Positions 20,743 to 29,083 of a stretch of 64,000 nt of DNA are shown one piece after another; position 1 is the stretch's first letter; each line of letters opens with the position of its first letter. The stretch is from assembly GCA_047602365.1 (NCBI GenBank), contig JASGHM010000002.1, positions 1,426,001-1,490,000 of the forward strand, read 5' to 3'. The position numbers and the translations under genes are program-made. Below the pieces are notes generated by a model, which was not told where the DNA came from, searched no databases, and saw nothing but the letters and a program-made list of their open reading frames with translations. Source of the DNA: Piscinibacter sp047602365 (lineage in GTDB: Bacteria > Pseudomonadota > Gammaproteobacteria > Burkholderiales > Burkholderiaceae_C).

Positions 20743-22278
20743 TCATGCGAAGCGGCCGTGCAGGAACCAGCCACTGCCCTCGCCGCCGGGCAGCCGGGCG
20801 CGGTAGAGCCAGACCAGCGCGCCTTCGGCCGCCTCGGCGATGAAGTAGTCGCGCTCGGCGAGTGCATGGTCCCACCAGCCGGCCTCGATGCGCTCGGGGC
20901 CGCTGAGCAGTTGCAGCTCGCGACCGGCCAGCAAGGGCCGGCCCTCGCGCGCAGCCAGCGGCTCGGGTGGCGCGAGCAGCCACACCGGGCGCAGCGGCAT
21001 CGCCGGCTGCACGATCGTGGCGTCACCCCGGCTGGCATGCGAGGCGCTGCGCCGACCCAGGTGCGCAGCCTGCGCCGGCTTCACGGCGCTGGCGCGTTCG
21101 GGGCGGTGGTCGTGCACCGGCTGCAGCGTCTGCACCCGCTCGGCGCCCAGCCGTGCCTGCAGCCGTTCGACCAGCCGCACCAGGCCCTCGCGCTCGCTCG
21201 CCGCGCTGGGAAACAGCTCGCCGCTGGGCGCCTCGCCGGGCATGATCTCGCGCGCCGCGAGGCTCAGTTCCAGCGTCGGCGCCGGCAGCTGCAGCTGCGC
21301 CAGCCGTTCACGCAGCAGCACCTGCAGGTGCGCCGGGTCGCGCGAGGGCTCGGCCAGCGCCACCTCGAGCAGGGTCTGTGGCGGCACCGGCGCATCGCTG
21401 CGCCGCGGCTCGTGCCGCATCGCCAGTGCGAAGCCGCGCACGAAGGCATGCTGAGCGGCCAGCCAGCTGGCCAGCCGAGCGAGCAGCATGCCCGCCGCGT
21501 GCAGCACCTGCTCGGCGCTGTCGGCCCGCGCGAACAGCTCGAGCCGGCTCTCGAACTGCGCCGGCAGCGTGATCGCCACACGTGGATCGGGCCGCTCGCC
21601 GTAGGCGCGGTCGAGATCGGTCAGCAGCGCGGTACCGAAACGCCGCCCCAGCCCGGCGCGCGGCAGGCGGCGCAGGTCACCCAGCGTGGACAGGCCCATG
21701 CCCTGCAGCGCCTCCCAGTGTTCGCGCCCCGGACCGAGCAGCCACACCGGCAGCGCATCGAGCGCCGCCTGCATCGCGGCACGCTCGTGGCAGTGCACCC
21801 GCTTCGGCCCGCGTGCCAGCAGCGCCGCGCCCAGCGGCGTGGGCGCGCTCGCTGCGCGGATGCGGTGGCCCAGTGGCGTGACGCCCTCGCGCAGCCGCTG
21901 CAGCAGCCGCAGCGGGCCGCCGAAGTAGCGCAGGCTGGCGCGCACCTCGAGCAGCACGGTGTCGGCACTGCGCTGCGGGTCTTGTGCCGGCTGGATGCAC
22001 ACGCTCGGCGTGAAGGCCAGCGCGGCATGCACGACCGCACCCAGTGCCGCGGCGTCGCGCGCCGCATCGGCCTGGCCGATCAGCAGATCGGGAGCCAGCG
22101 CCAGCGCGGTGGCACGCGTCTGGCCGGGCTCGACACCGAGCGCACGCGCGGCGGCATTGGCAGCGGCGACGTGGTGCGCATCGACCAGCGCCAGCGGCAA
22201 CTCGCCCTGCCCCGGCGCCAGCGTGGCGGCGAAGGCCTCGAGCGACAGCAAAGGCAGGTGCAGGGCGATCCAGAGCAC
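20743..22278 (-). CDS. imuB: ImuB-type inactive Y-family DNA polymerase (SOS mutagenesis)
   Basis: Y-family polymerase homologue of 511 aa that acts as a hub for error-prone synthesis with ImuA and DnaE2 in SOS mutagenesis. It begins LWIALHLPLLSLEAF, where active Y-polymerases carry the DxD metal ligands, so the catalytic aspartates are missing as usual for ImuB. The helix-hairpin-helix region (GLSTLGDLRRLPRAGL) and a C-terminal ImuB region (ERIEAGWWDHALAERDYF) are present. It lies 16 bases after imuA. No dnaE2 follows; the next gene is convergent. Confidence 0.88.
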   Translation of the reverse strand: MLWIALHLPLLSLEAFAATLAPGQGELPLALVDAHHVAAANAAARALGVEPGQTRATALALAPDLLIGQADAARDAAALGAVVHAALAFTPSVCIQPAQDPQRSADTVLLEVRASLRYFGGPLRLLQRLREGVTPLGHRIRAASAPTPLGAALLARGPKRVHCHERAAMQAALDALPVWLLGPGREHWEALQGMGLSTLGDLRRLPRAGLGRRFGTALLTDLDRAYGERPDPRVAITLPAQFESRLELFARADSAEQVLHAAGMLLARLASWLAAQHAFVRGFALAMRHEPRRSDAPVPPQTLLEVALAEPSRDPAHLQVLLRERLAQLQLPAPTLELSLAAREIMPGEAPSGELFPSAASEREGLVRLVERLQARLGAERVQTLQPVHDHRPERASAVKPAQAAHLGRRSASHASRGDATIVQPAMPLRPVWLLAPPEPLAAREGRPLLAGRELQLLSGPERIEAGWWDHALAERDYFIAEAAEGALVWLYRARLPGGEGSGWFLHGRFA

Positions 22279-22294
22279 GGCGGGAAGGACATGG

Positions 22295-23026
22295 TCAGCC
22301 GAGGTCGACGAAGGTCGCCACCGCCAGCGGCGGCAGGCCGGCCAGATGCTGCCGGCGCGCCTGGGCCGCTTCCGACAACACCGGCGGCAGCGCCAGCGTG
22401 ACCGGCTGCGCCAGCGGCGGGCCGCGGCGCTTCAGCAGGCGCAGTGCCAGCGCATCGGGGCCGGCGGCACGCAGCGCCAGCCGCAGCGGCGCGGCACTGG
22501 GCCGTTCGGCAGCGGCCATCTCGCGCATCACGAAGGCGGCGCCGTCGTGTGCCTGCGCGGCCAGTTGCAGCCGGCGCAACCGCTCGGCGCGCAGGCGCGG
22601 CGGCAGCCAGGCGACCAGTGCACCGACATGGCCGCTCTTCAGCGCCTGCTCGCAGGCCCACAGGCTGTCGCTGCCCGGCACGACACGCTGGCGCGTCTGC
22701 ACCACCAGCAGTTGCTCGACGTCGAGCCCGAGTTGCATCAGCGCCCAGGCAGAGAGCTGCGCCGGCGGGTCGAACAGCATCACCAGCCGGCCGCTGTGCT
22801 GCGCCGCGGCCAGGCAGGGTGCGAGCAGGCGGATCTCGCCGATGCCCGGGTGCGGCAGCAGCAATTCGCTGAGCGTGCGCCGCGGCCAGCCGCCACCGGG
22901 CAGGTGCCGGTCGAGTTCGGCGAAACCGCTGGCCACGCCGTCGCCGCCCGGCCGGCCGAGCTGGTGGCCGAGCCACAGCGCAGGATGCAGATCCTGCAGG
23001 GCAAGTGCGGCGGGCATGCGGTCCAT
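22295..23026 (-). CDS. imuA: ImuA, RecA-like SOS mutagenesis factor
   Basis: RecA/SulA-like partner of ImuB, 243 aa. The N-terminus DLHPALWLGHQLG and GFAELDRHLPGGGWPR are typical of ImuA in beta- and gammaproteobacteria; a RecA-like core follows (LVMLFDPPAQLSAWALMQLGLD). It is the first gene of the imuA-imuB operon. The ATG at 23026 is only five bases from a 20-bp LexA box, and no Shine-Dalgarno is visible. Confidence 0.85.
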   Translation of the reverse strand: MDRMPAALALQDLHPALWLGHQLGRPGGDGVASGFAELDRHLPGGGWPRRTLSELLLPHPGIGEIRLLAPCLAAAQHSGRLVMLFDPPAQLSAWALMQLGLDVEQLLVVQTRQRVVPGSDSLWACEQALKSGHVGALVAWLPPRLRAERLRRLQLAAQAHDGAAFVMREMAAAERPSAAPLRLALRAAGPDALALRLLKRRGPPLAQPVTLALPPVLSEAAQARRQHLAGLPPLAVATFVDLG

Positions 23027-23031
23027 TTGAG

Positions 23032-23051
23032 TACTGTACTTTTATACAGTA
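23032..23051. promoter_or_regulatory. LexA (SOS) box
   Basis: TACTGTACTTTTATACAGTA matches the proteobacterial SOS box: CTGT-N8-ACAG with the extended TA...TA flanks all conserved. It ends five bases before the imuA start codon, so LexA should repress imuA-imuB directly and DNA damage should induce them. Confidence 0.92.
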
Positions 23052-23075
23052 TTCAGTTCAATAAGAGCCTTTCAC

Positions 23076-23098
23076 AAGCAATTATTGCTTTAAGCAAT
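23076..23098. promoter_or_regulatory. Two overlapping 15-bp palindromes, probable MarR operator
   Basis: AAGCAAT-T-ATTGCTT (23076-23090) and ATTGCTT-T-AAGCAAT (23084-23098) share the middle half-site, giving three half-sites at 8-base spacing. They lie 23 bases before the MarR-GNAT gene and are the most AT-rich sequence in the neighbourhood. Autoregulation by the MarR domain is inferred from position. Confidence 0.6.
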
Positions 23099-23120
23099 CT
23101 TATGCCCCAGAATCACCGCC

Positions 23121-24083
23121 ATGGACTCTCTCGCCCCGGGCGACGCCCGCATCGACGCTGCCCGGCGTTTCGCCCGCTTCTACACACGCCGCATCGGCGT
23201 GCTGCACGAGGGCCTGCTCGACAGCCCGTTCACGCTGACCGAATCGCGGCTGCTGTGGGAACTCGCCCACCGCGAGCACTGCAGCGCCGCCACGCTGGCA
23301 CGCGAGCTCGAGCTCGACGCCGGCTACCTGAGCCGGCTGCTGCGCGGGCTGAAGGAGCGCGGGCTGGTGCGCAGCACCCGTTCGGCGCAGGACGCGCGCA
23401 TCGCCGAACTGAGCCTCAGCGCCGCCGGCCGGCGTGCCTTCGCACCGCTGGAGCAGCGCTCGCGCGAACAGATGCAGGCGCTGCTCGCCAGGCTCGACGA
23501 CGGCCAGCAGCAGCAGGTGCTGCGTTCGATGGCACAGATCGAGCGCGCGCTCGACGAACCCGGGACGGGGCAACGCCAGGCCTGCGTGCTGCGCAACCAC
23601 CGCCCGGGCGACATCGGCTGGGTCATTGCCCGCCACGGCGCGCTGTATGCGCAGGAGTACGGCTTCGACGGCCGCTTCGAGGCACTGGTGGCACGCATCG
23701 GCGCCGACTTCCTCGAACGTTTCGACCCGGCGCGCGAGGCCTGCTGGATCGCCGAGCGCGACGGCGTCAACGTCGGTTGCGTCGCGCTGGTGCAGGCCCG
23801 CGACGAGGCGACCCAGGCGGTCGTCGAAGGCACGGCGCAACTGCGCCTGCTGCTCATCGAGCCGGCCGCACGCGGGCTGGGGCTCGGCCGGCAACTGGTC
23901 GCCGAGTGCGAACGTTTCGCCCGCGAGCGCGGCTACCGGCGCATCGTGCTGTGGACCAACGCCAACCTGGCGGCGGCACGCGGCATCTACCGCCAGGCCG
24001 GCTACCGCCTGACCGGCAGTGAATCGCACCACAGCTTCGGCCAGGACCTGGTCGGCGAGACCTGGGAGCTGGCGCTGTCGTGA
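23121..24083 (+). CDS. MarR-family regulator fused to a GNAT N-acetyltransferase
   Basis: Two-domain protein of 320 aa. Residues 1-145 form a MarR winged helix (FTLTESRLLWELAHREH, then ELDAGYLSRLLRGLKERGLV). Residues about 156-320 form a GNAT domain with the acetyl-CoA loop RGLGLGRQLV and the closing WTNANLAAARGIYRQAGY. Such fusions are known in many Proteobacteria; the acetylated substrate is unknown. The gene is divergent from imuA, and its promoter region contains a palindromic operator. Its stop overlaps the GTG start of the YchJ gene. Confidence 0.88.
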   Translation: MDSLAPGDARIDAARRFARFYTRRIGVLHEGLLDSPFTLTESRLLWELAHREHCSAATLARELELDAGYLSRLLRGLKERGLVRSTRSAQDARIAELSLSAAGRRAFAPLEQRSREQMQALLARLDDGQQQQVLRSMAQIERALDEPGTGQRQACVLRNHRPGDIGWVIARHGALYAQEYGFDGRFEALVARIGADFLERFDPAREACWIAERDGVNVGCVALVQARDEATQAVVEGTAQLRLLLIEPAARGLGLGRQLVAECERFARERGYRRIVLWTNANLAAARGIYRQAGYRLTGSESHHSFGQDLVGETWELALS

Positions 24084-24469
24084 CGGTGAATGTCGCTTGT
24101 CCCTGCGGCTCCGGCGCGACCTATGCGGCTTGCTGCGGCCGCTTCCACGCCGGCGATCTGCATCTGCAGGCGCCGGACGCCGAGCGCCTCATGCGCTCGC
24201 GCTACAGCGCCTACGTGCTGGGCCTGCCCGACTACCTGCTCGCCACCTGGCACCCCCGCACACGGCCAGCCTCGCTCGAGCCCGACCCGCCGGGCCTGAA
24301 ATGGCTGGGCCTGGAGGTGCGCCGCCACGCACGCCAGGACGAGGACCACGCGACGGTGAGCTTCGTCGCGCGCAGCAAGCTCGGCGGCCGCGCCCACCGG
24401 CTGCAGGAGACCAGCCGCTTCGTGCGCGAGAACGGGCGCTGGTTCTATGTCGACGGCGATGTCGCCTGA
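24080..24469 (+). CDS. YchJ family (UPF0225) SEC-C metal-binding protein
   Basis: Small protein of 129 aa with an N-terminal SEC-C zinc motif (CPCGSGATYAACCGRFH, Cys 7, 9, 18, 19) followed by the NTF2-like YchJ domain (ERLMRSRYSAYVLG, TSRFVRENGRWFYVDGD). The start is GTG 24080, overlapping the upstream stop by four bases. No biochemical role is established for the family. Confidence 0.9.
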   Translation: MTVNVACPCGSGATYAACCGRFHAGDLHLQAPDAERLMRSRYSAYVLGLPDYLLATWHPRTRPASLEPDPPGLKWLGLEVRRHARQDEDHATVSFVARSKLGGRAHRLQETSRFVRENGRWFYVDGDVA

Positions 24470-24492
24470 GCCGAGCGTTCAGGCGAACCGGC

Positions 24493-25035
24493 TCAGGCGA
24501 ATTCCTGCCGCACGCCGGCCGACATCAGCCGGTGGATGATCCAGCCGAGCAGCAGGCAGGCCACCAGCGTCATCGCCGCGCCCATCGCACGCGCCGCAGT
24601 CACGAAGCCGCCGAACACGCCCAGCACCTGCTGCGGCAGCGGCGAGCGGCTCAGCGTCGTCTCGACCACCGACTGCACCACCTCGTGCTGGAACCACAGG
24701 CCGAGCAGGTTGGCGACGATGGCCAGCGCCAGCAGGCCGATGAAGGCGCGCCGTGCCCAGTCCAGGCGCAGCAGCAGGCCGATCGCCGAAGCCAGCGTGG
24801 CCAGCGAGACCACCAGCCCGGCACCGACCACCCAGGGCAGGTAGGCGATCAAGAGGCCGGTCAGCAGCGGCAGCGGCTGCTGCGCCCCGCTGCTGCGCCA
24901 ACCCGGCAGCAGCGAGGCGACCGCAGCGTTCTGCACCACCGCCGAGGCGACCGCCAGCAGCGACAGTGCGATGAACACCCAGGCCACCGTGGTGACGAAC
25001 AGCGAACGGGCTCCGACGGTGAAGGTCTGCGGCAT
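24493..25035 (-). CDS. Hypothetical integral membrane protein (4 TM)
   Basis: Not assigned to a family. The 180-aa product has four hydrophobic segments (about residues 15-38, 55-80, 88-108, 145-168) and no recognisable active-site motif. ATG 25035 gives a short cytoplasmic lead (MPQTFTVGARS) before the first helix; the frame continues 81 bases upstream without hydrophobic or family signal. It is convergent with ychJ. Confidence 0.65.
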   Translation of the reverse strand: MPQTFTVGARSLFVTTVAWVFIALSLLAVASAVVQNAAVASLLPGWRSSGAQQPLPLLTGLLIAYLPWVVGAGLVVSLATLASAIGLLLRLDWARRAFIGLLALAIVANLLGLWFQHEVVQSVVETTLSRSPLPQQVLGVFGGFVTAARAMGAAMTLVACLLLGWIIHRLMSAGVRQEFA

Positions 25036-25180
25036 GGTGGCGACTCCGGCAATCGGTGCCTCGAGGTGAATCAGCACCGTTGACCAAATTGTGGGCAGCG
25101 CTGTGTGACAGGACATCCCACACCCATGCGCTCCCCCGCGACTCCGGGGGGCGGTTGTGCGATTGCCGCCACAGCGGCGT

Positions 25181-26812
25181 TCAGATCGCCTCGGGCACCA
25201 TGTCGATGGCGCCGCACGGGCATTCTGCGGCGCACAGGCCGCAGCCCTTGCAGTAGTCGTAGTTGAACTCGAAGCGCCGGCCCGGGCCGAGCTTGATCAC
25301 CGCGTTGTCCGGGCAGACGCCGTAGCAGTTGTCGCACTCGAAGCAGTTGCCGCAGGACAGGCAGCGGCGCGCCTCGAACAGTGCGTTGCCCTCGGTCAGA
25401 CCACCCTGCACCTCGTCGAAACTGGTCTGGCGGCGCGCGATGTCGAGCATCGGCCGCAGTTGGGCCGGCGCGTCGCTGTAGTACCAGGGGTTGAGCCGCT
25501 CGAAGCTGGCCGGTGCGTGTTTCGCCGCGGCCGGCAGCGTGGTGCTGCGCAGCCAGGCGTCGATGTGCTTCGCCGCCTTCTTGCCGTGGCCGATCGCGAC
25601 GGTGACGTTGCGCTCGGCCGGCACCATGTCGCCGCCGGCGAAGATGCCCGGGCGGCCGGTCATCAGGTGCTCGTCGACCTGCACCACGCCGTCGCGGATG
25701 ACGAGGCCGTCGACGCCGTCCAACAGCGACAGGTCGACGTCCTGGCCGAGTGCCAGCACCAGCGAATCGGCTTCCAGCGTCTCGAACTCGCCGGTCGGTT
25801 GTGGCTGGCCCTGCGCGTCGAGCACCATCTTCTCGACGGTGATCTCACCTGCGTCCGCATGGCGGATGGTCGACAGCCACTTGATCAGCACCCCTTCCTG
25901 CAGCGCCTCCTCGACCTCGAAGTCGTGTGCCGGCATGCGCTCGCGGGTGCGCCGGTAGACGATCACCGCCTCGGTGGCACCGAGCCGCTTGGCGGTGCGG
26001 GCGACGTCGATCGCGGTGTTGCCGCCACCGTAGACGACGACCCGGCGGCCCAGCATCGGCGGCGCCTCGCCGTCCATGCTGCGCAGCACCGACACGGCGT
26101 CGAGCACATGCGCCGAGTCGCCGGCCGGGATGAAGGCCCGTTTGGCGATGTGCGCACCGACCGCGAGGAAGGCCGCGTCGGCGCCTTCGGCCAGCATCGT
26201 CGCCTGCAGGTCGCTGACCTTCTCGCCGTAGCGGATGCACACGCCCATCGCGACGATGCGCGCCACCTCGCCGTCGAGCACTTCGCGCGGCAGGCGGTAC
26301 TGGGGGATGCCGAAGCGCATCATGCCGCCGGGCCGCGGGCCGGCCTCCAGCACGGTGACCCGGTGGCCGAGGCGGCGCAGCTGGTAGGCCGCGCTCAGGC
26401 CCGAGGGCCCGGCGCCGACGATCAGCACGTGCCTGCCGCTCTCGGTGAGCGGTGGCTCGAAGGCCCAGCCGCGCTTCAGCGCCTCGTCGCCGAGGAAACG
26501 TTCGACGGCGTTGATGCCCACCGGCGCGTCCAGCTTGCCGCGGTTGCAGGCGCCTTCGCAGGAGTGGTAGCAGACCCGGCCCATGATGGCCGGGAACGGG
26601 TTGTCGCGTGTCAGGCGGCGCCAGGCACGTTCGTAGTCACCGCCTTCGGCATGGAACAGCCAGCCCTGGATGTCCTCGCCGGCCGGGCAGGTCTGGTTGC
26701 ACGGGGGCAGCCGATCGACGTAGACCGGGCGGCTGGAACGCCACGAGCCGGTCTTGTTCGCCAATGACGAACCGACGTCGAGCGTGATCGCGAAGGGTTT
26801 GCGCATGCTCAT
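25181..26812 (-). CDS. GltD-like FAD/NAD(P) oxidoreductase with C-terminal 4Fe-4S ferredoxin domain (PFOR partner)
   Basis: Electron-transfer subunit of 543 aa. The N-terminal half has the Fe-S motif of glutamate synthase small subunits (PPCNQTCPAGEDIQGW and CYHSCEGACNRG), an FAD-binding IVGAGPSGLSAAYQL and an NAD(P)-binding VVYGGGNTAIDVA. The last 75 residues carry a cysteine-rich segment and a CKGCGLCAAECP ferredoxin cluster. It is the last gene of the PFOR operon and overlaps the beta-subunit stop (ATGA). It probably shuttles electrons between NAD(P)H and the ferredoxin centre of the oxidoreductase, replacing the separate delta subunit. Confidence 0.85.
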   Translation of the reverse strand: MSMRKPFAITLDVGSSLANKTGSWRSSRPVYVDRLPPCNQTCPAGEDIQGWLFHAEGGDYERAWRRLTRDNPFPAIMGRVCYHSCEGACNRGKLDAPVGINAVERFLGDEALKRGWAFEPPLTESGRHVLIVGAGPSGLSAAYQLRRLGHRVTVLEAGPRPGGMMRFGIPQYRLPREVLDGEVARIVAMGVCIRYGEKVSDLQATMLAEGADAAFLAVGAHIAKRAFIPAGDSAHVLDAVSVLRSMDGEAPPMLGRRVVVYGGGNTAIDVARTAKRLGATEAVIVYRRTRERMPAHDFEVEEALQEGVLIKWLSTIRHADAGEITVEKMVLDAQGQPQPTGEFETLEADSLVLALGQDVDLSLLDGVDGLVIRDGVVQVDEHLMTGRPGIFAGGDMVPAERNVTVAIGHGKKAAKHIDAWLRSTTLPAAAKHAPASFERLNPWYYSDAPAQLRPMLDIARRQTSFDEVQGGLTEGNALFEARRCLSCGNCFECDNCYGVCPDNAVIKLGPGRRFEFNYDYCKGCGLCAAECPCGAIDMVPEAI

Positions 26813-27816
26813 GCCTCCACCTCGACCGCGTCGATCAGCCGGTACTCGCGGATGTTGCGGTCCGCCTGGGCCTGCAGTTGCAAGATCACGTCGTCGCGGC
26901 GCTGCGGCGCGAACAGATGGGCGAAGCGCTTCTGTGGCAACAGGTAGTCCTCCACCGGCACACGCCGGCGGATCTTGGCGACCGAACGCAACTCGCCATG
27001 CTCGGCCTCGTAGACCGGGAACAGGCCCGACTGCTGGGCCAGGCGCGCCAGGCGGATGGTGTCGTGCGAGGCCGAGCCCCAGCCCAGCGGACAGGGCACC
27101 AGCACGTGCAGGTAGCGCGCGCCGCGCAGCGACATCGCCCGCTCGACCTTCGCCTCCAGGTCGTGCAGGTCGGCCACCGTGGCGGTGGCGACATACGGGA
27201 TGCCGTGCGCACGGGCGATGCGCGGCAGGTCCTTGCCCTGGCCGAACACGTTGCCCGGCTGCGCACCGACCGCCGGCGTGGTGGCGGTGCGCGCCGCCGC
27301 CGGCGTGGCCGACGAGCGCTGCACGCCGGTGTTCATGTAGGCCTCGTTGTCGTAGCAGACGTAGAGCACGTCGTCGTTGCGCTCGAACATGCCCGACAGG
27401 CAGCCGAAGCCGATGTCGGTGGTGCCGCCGTCGCCGCCCTGCGCCAGCACGCGCACGTCGTGCCGACCCTTCACCTTCAGCGCCGCGGCGATGCCGGTGG
27501 CCACCGCGGCGGTGTTGCCGAACAGCGAATGGATCCACGGCAGCTGCCACGAGGTCTCGGGGTACGGCGTCGAGAACACCTCCAGGCAGCCGGTCGCGTT
27601 GGCCGCGATCAGCCGGCCCTGGCTCGCGCGCATCGCCGCGTCGACCGCGTAGCGTGCACCGAGCGCCTCGCCGCAGCCCTGGCAGGCGCGGTGGCCGGAG
27701 TTGATCGCGTTGCTGCGCTCGGTGCTCGCCTGCACGCTGCGCTGCTCGGGCGCGAGCAGGCGGTTGCCCACCGTGAACGTGCCCGTCTGGTAGAACTTGA
27801 TCGGCTGATGAGTCAT
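26809..27816 (-). CDS. porB: 2-oxoacid (pyruvate):ferredoxin oxidoreductase, beta subunit
   Basis: TPP-binding subunit, 335 aa. It shows the Fe-S/CoA-associated CQGCGEAL motif near residue 45, the TPP motif GGDGGTTDIGFG followed by DNEAYMNTGVQRS (Mg/TPP loop), and a C-terminal extension. TPP chemistry here decarboxylates a 2-oxoacid, most likely pyruvate, to acyl-CoA with low-potential electrons. It lies 13 bases after the alpha subunit gene. Pyruvate is favoured over other 2-oxoacids only by general similarity. Confidence 0.88.
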   Translation of the reverse strand: MTHQPIKFYQTGTFTVGNRLLAPEQRSVQASTERSNAINSGHRACQGCGEALGARYAVDAAMRASQGRLIAANATGCLEVFSTPYPETSWQLPWIHSLFGNTAAVATGIAAALKVKGRHDVRVLAQGGDGGTTDIGFGCLSGMFERNDDVLYVCYDNEAYMNTGVQRSSATPAAARTATTPAVGAQPGNVFGQGKDLPRIARAHGIPYVATATVADLHDLEAKVERAMSLRGARYLHVLVPCPLGWGSASHDTIRLARLAQQSGLFPVYEAEHGELRSVAKIRRRVPVEDYLLPQKRFAHLFAPQRRDDVILQLQAQADRNIREYRLIDAVEVEA

Positions 27817-27829
27817 GCGCGGCCCTCCT

Positions 27830-29083
27830 TCAGCTGACCCGCGACGCCACCGCGCCGACGTCGCGCAGCATCGCCTCGGCCGCCGGGCCGCTGCGTTCGC
27901 CGCTGCGTTCGCGCGCCAGCTGGCGCTCGACCAGGCCCCAGTCCATGTCGAGGAACGTCAGCGGCTCCAGTTCGTCGCGCAGCGCCTGGCGGAACACGCG
28001 CATCAGCGAGGCCTGCGTGATCGCCCGCCCGCCCAGTCCGGCGACGATCGTGTAGCCGTTGCGGCGCGTGCCGCTCATCGCCATGCGCACGTCGTTGGCG
28101 ACGATGCCGCCCAGCCCCACCGAGAAACTCTTCTCCAGCACCACCACCCGCTCGGCATGCACCAGCGCCTCGCGCACCGCGGCCAGCGGGAAGGGCCGGA
28201 ACGAGGTGATGCCGAGCACGCCGATGCGCTCGCCGTCGTCGCGCAGCGCGTCGACGGTGTCCTTGATCGTGCCCAGCACCGAGCCGAGCGCGACGACGAC
28301 GGTGTGCGCGTCCTCGCAGCGGTAGGTATGCAGCAGGCCACCGCTGTCGCGCCCGAAGATCGCCTTGAACTCGGCAGCGATCTGCGGGATGCGCTCGATC
28401 GCGCGCATCTGCCGCGCATGGGCCAGGTAGCGCACCTCGGCGAAGGCCTCCGGCCCGACCATCGCGCCGATGCTCACCGGCTCGGCCGGGTCCAGCACCT
28501 GGCGCGGCACGTAGGGCGGCAGGAAGGCGTCGACCTGCGCCTGCGTCGGCACGTCGACACGCTCGTAGGCATGGGTCAGGATGAAGCCGTCCATGCAGAC
28601 CATCACCGGCAGGCTCATCTCCTCGGCGAGCTTGAAGGCCTGGAGGTGCAGGTCGGCGGCTTCCTGGTTGGTCTCGGCGAACAGCTGGATCCAGCCGCAG
28701 TCGCGCTGACTCATCGAGTCGCTGTGGTCGTTCCAGATGTTGATCGGTGCGCCGATCGCGCGGTTGGCCACCGTCATCACGATCGGCAGCCCCAGGCCCG
28801 AGGCGTTGTAGACCGCTTCGGCCATGAACAGCAGGCCCTGGCTGGCGGTGGCGGTGTAGGCGCGCGCACCGGCTGCCGAGGCGCCGATGGCCACGCTCAT
28901 CGCGGCGAACTCGCTCTCGACGTTGATGAACTCGCAGGGACTCAGCGAACCCTCCTTCACCAGCTCGCCGAGCGCCTCGACGATGTGTGTCTGCGGCGAG
29001 ATCGGATAGGCGCAGATCACCTCGGGGCGGGCCAGCGCCACCGCCTCGGCGACGGCGCGCGAGCCTTCAATCTGCCTGAGCAT
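27830..29083 (-). CDS. porA: 2-oxoacid (pyruvate):ferredoxin oxidoreductase, alpha subunit
   Basis: Alpha subunit of 417 aa. The N-terminal pyrimidine-binding domain starts EGSRAVAEAVALARPEVICAYP and has ISPQTHIVE and NVESEFAAMSVAIGAS, where the Glu supports the TPP aminopyrimidine. Domain II follows (VVVALGSVLGTIKDTVD). The start lies 17 bases inside the gamma gene's 3' end. It is part of the porG-porA-porB-oxidoreductase operon. Confidence 0.9.
   Translation of the reverse strand: MLRQIEGSRAVAEAVALARPEVICAYPISPQTHIVEALGELVKEGSLSPCEFINVESEFAAMSVAIGASAAGARAYTATASQGLLFMAEAVYNASGLGLPIVMTVANRAIGAPINIWNDHSDSMSQRDCGWIQLFAETNQEAADLHLQAFKLAEEMSLPVMVCMDGFILTHAYERVDVPTQAQVDAFLPPYVPRQVLDPAEPVSIGAMVGPEAFAEVRYLAHARQMRAIERIPQIAAEFKAIFGRDSGGLLHTYRCEDAHTVVVALGSVLGTIKDTVDALRDDGERIGVLGITSFRPFPLAAVREALVHAERVVVLEKSFSVGLGGIVANDVRMAMSGTRRNGYTIVAGLGGRAITQASLMRVFRQALRDELEPLTFLDMDWGLVERQLARERSGERSGPAAEAMLRDVGAVASRVS

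Noticed and set aside
18138..21038. 966-codon open frame on the minus strand
   Set aside because: It runs antisense through the permease, MocR and ImuB regions, has a low-complexity Arg/Gln/His/Ala composition and no domain. It is a GC-rich shadow frame.
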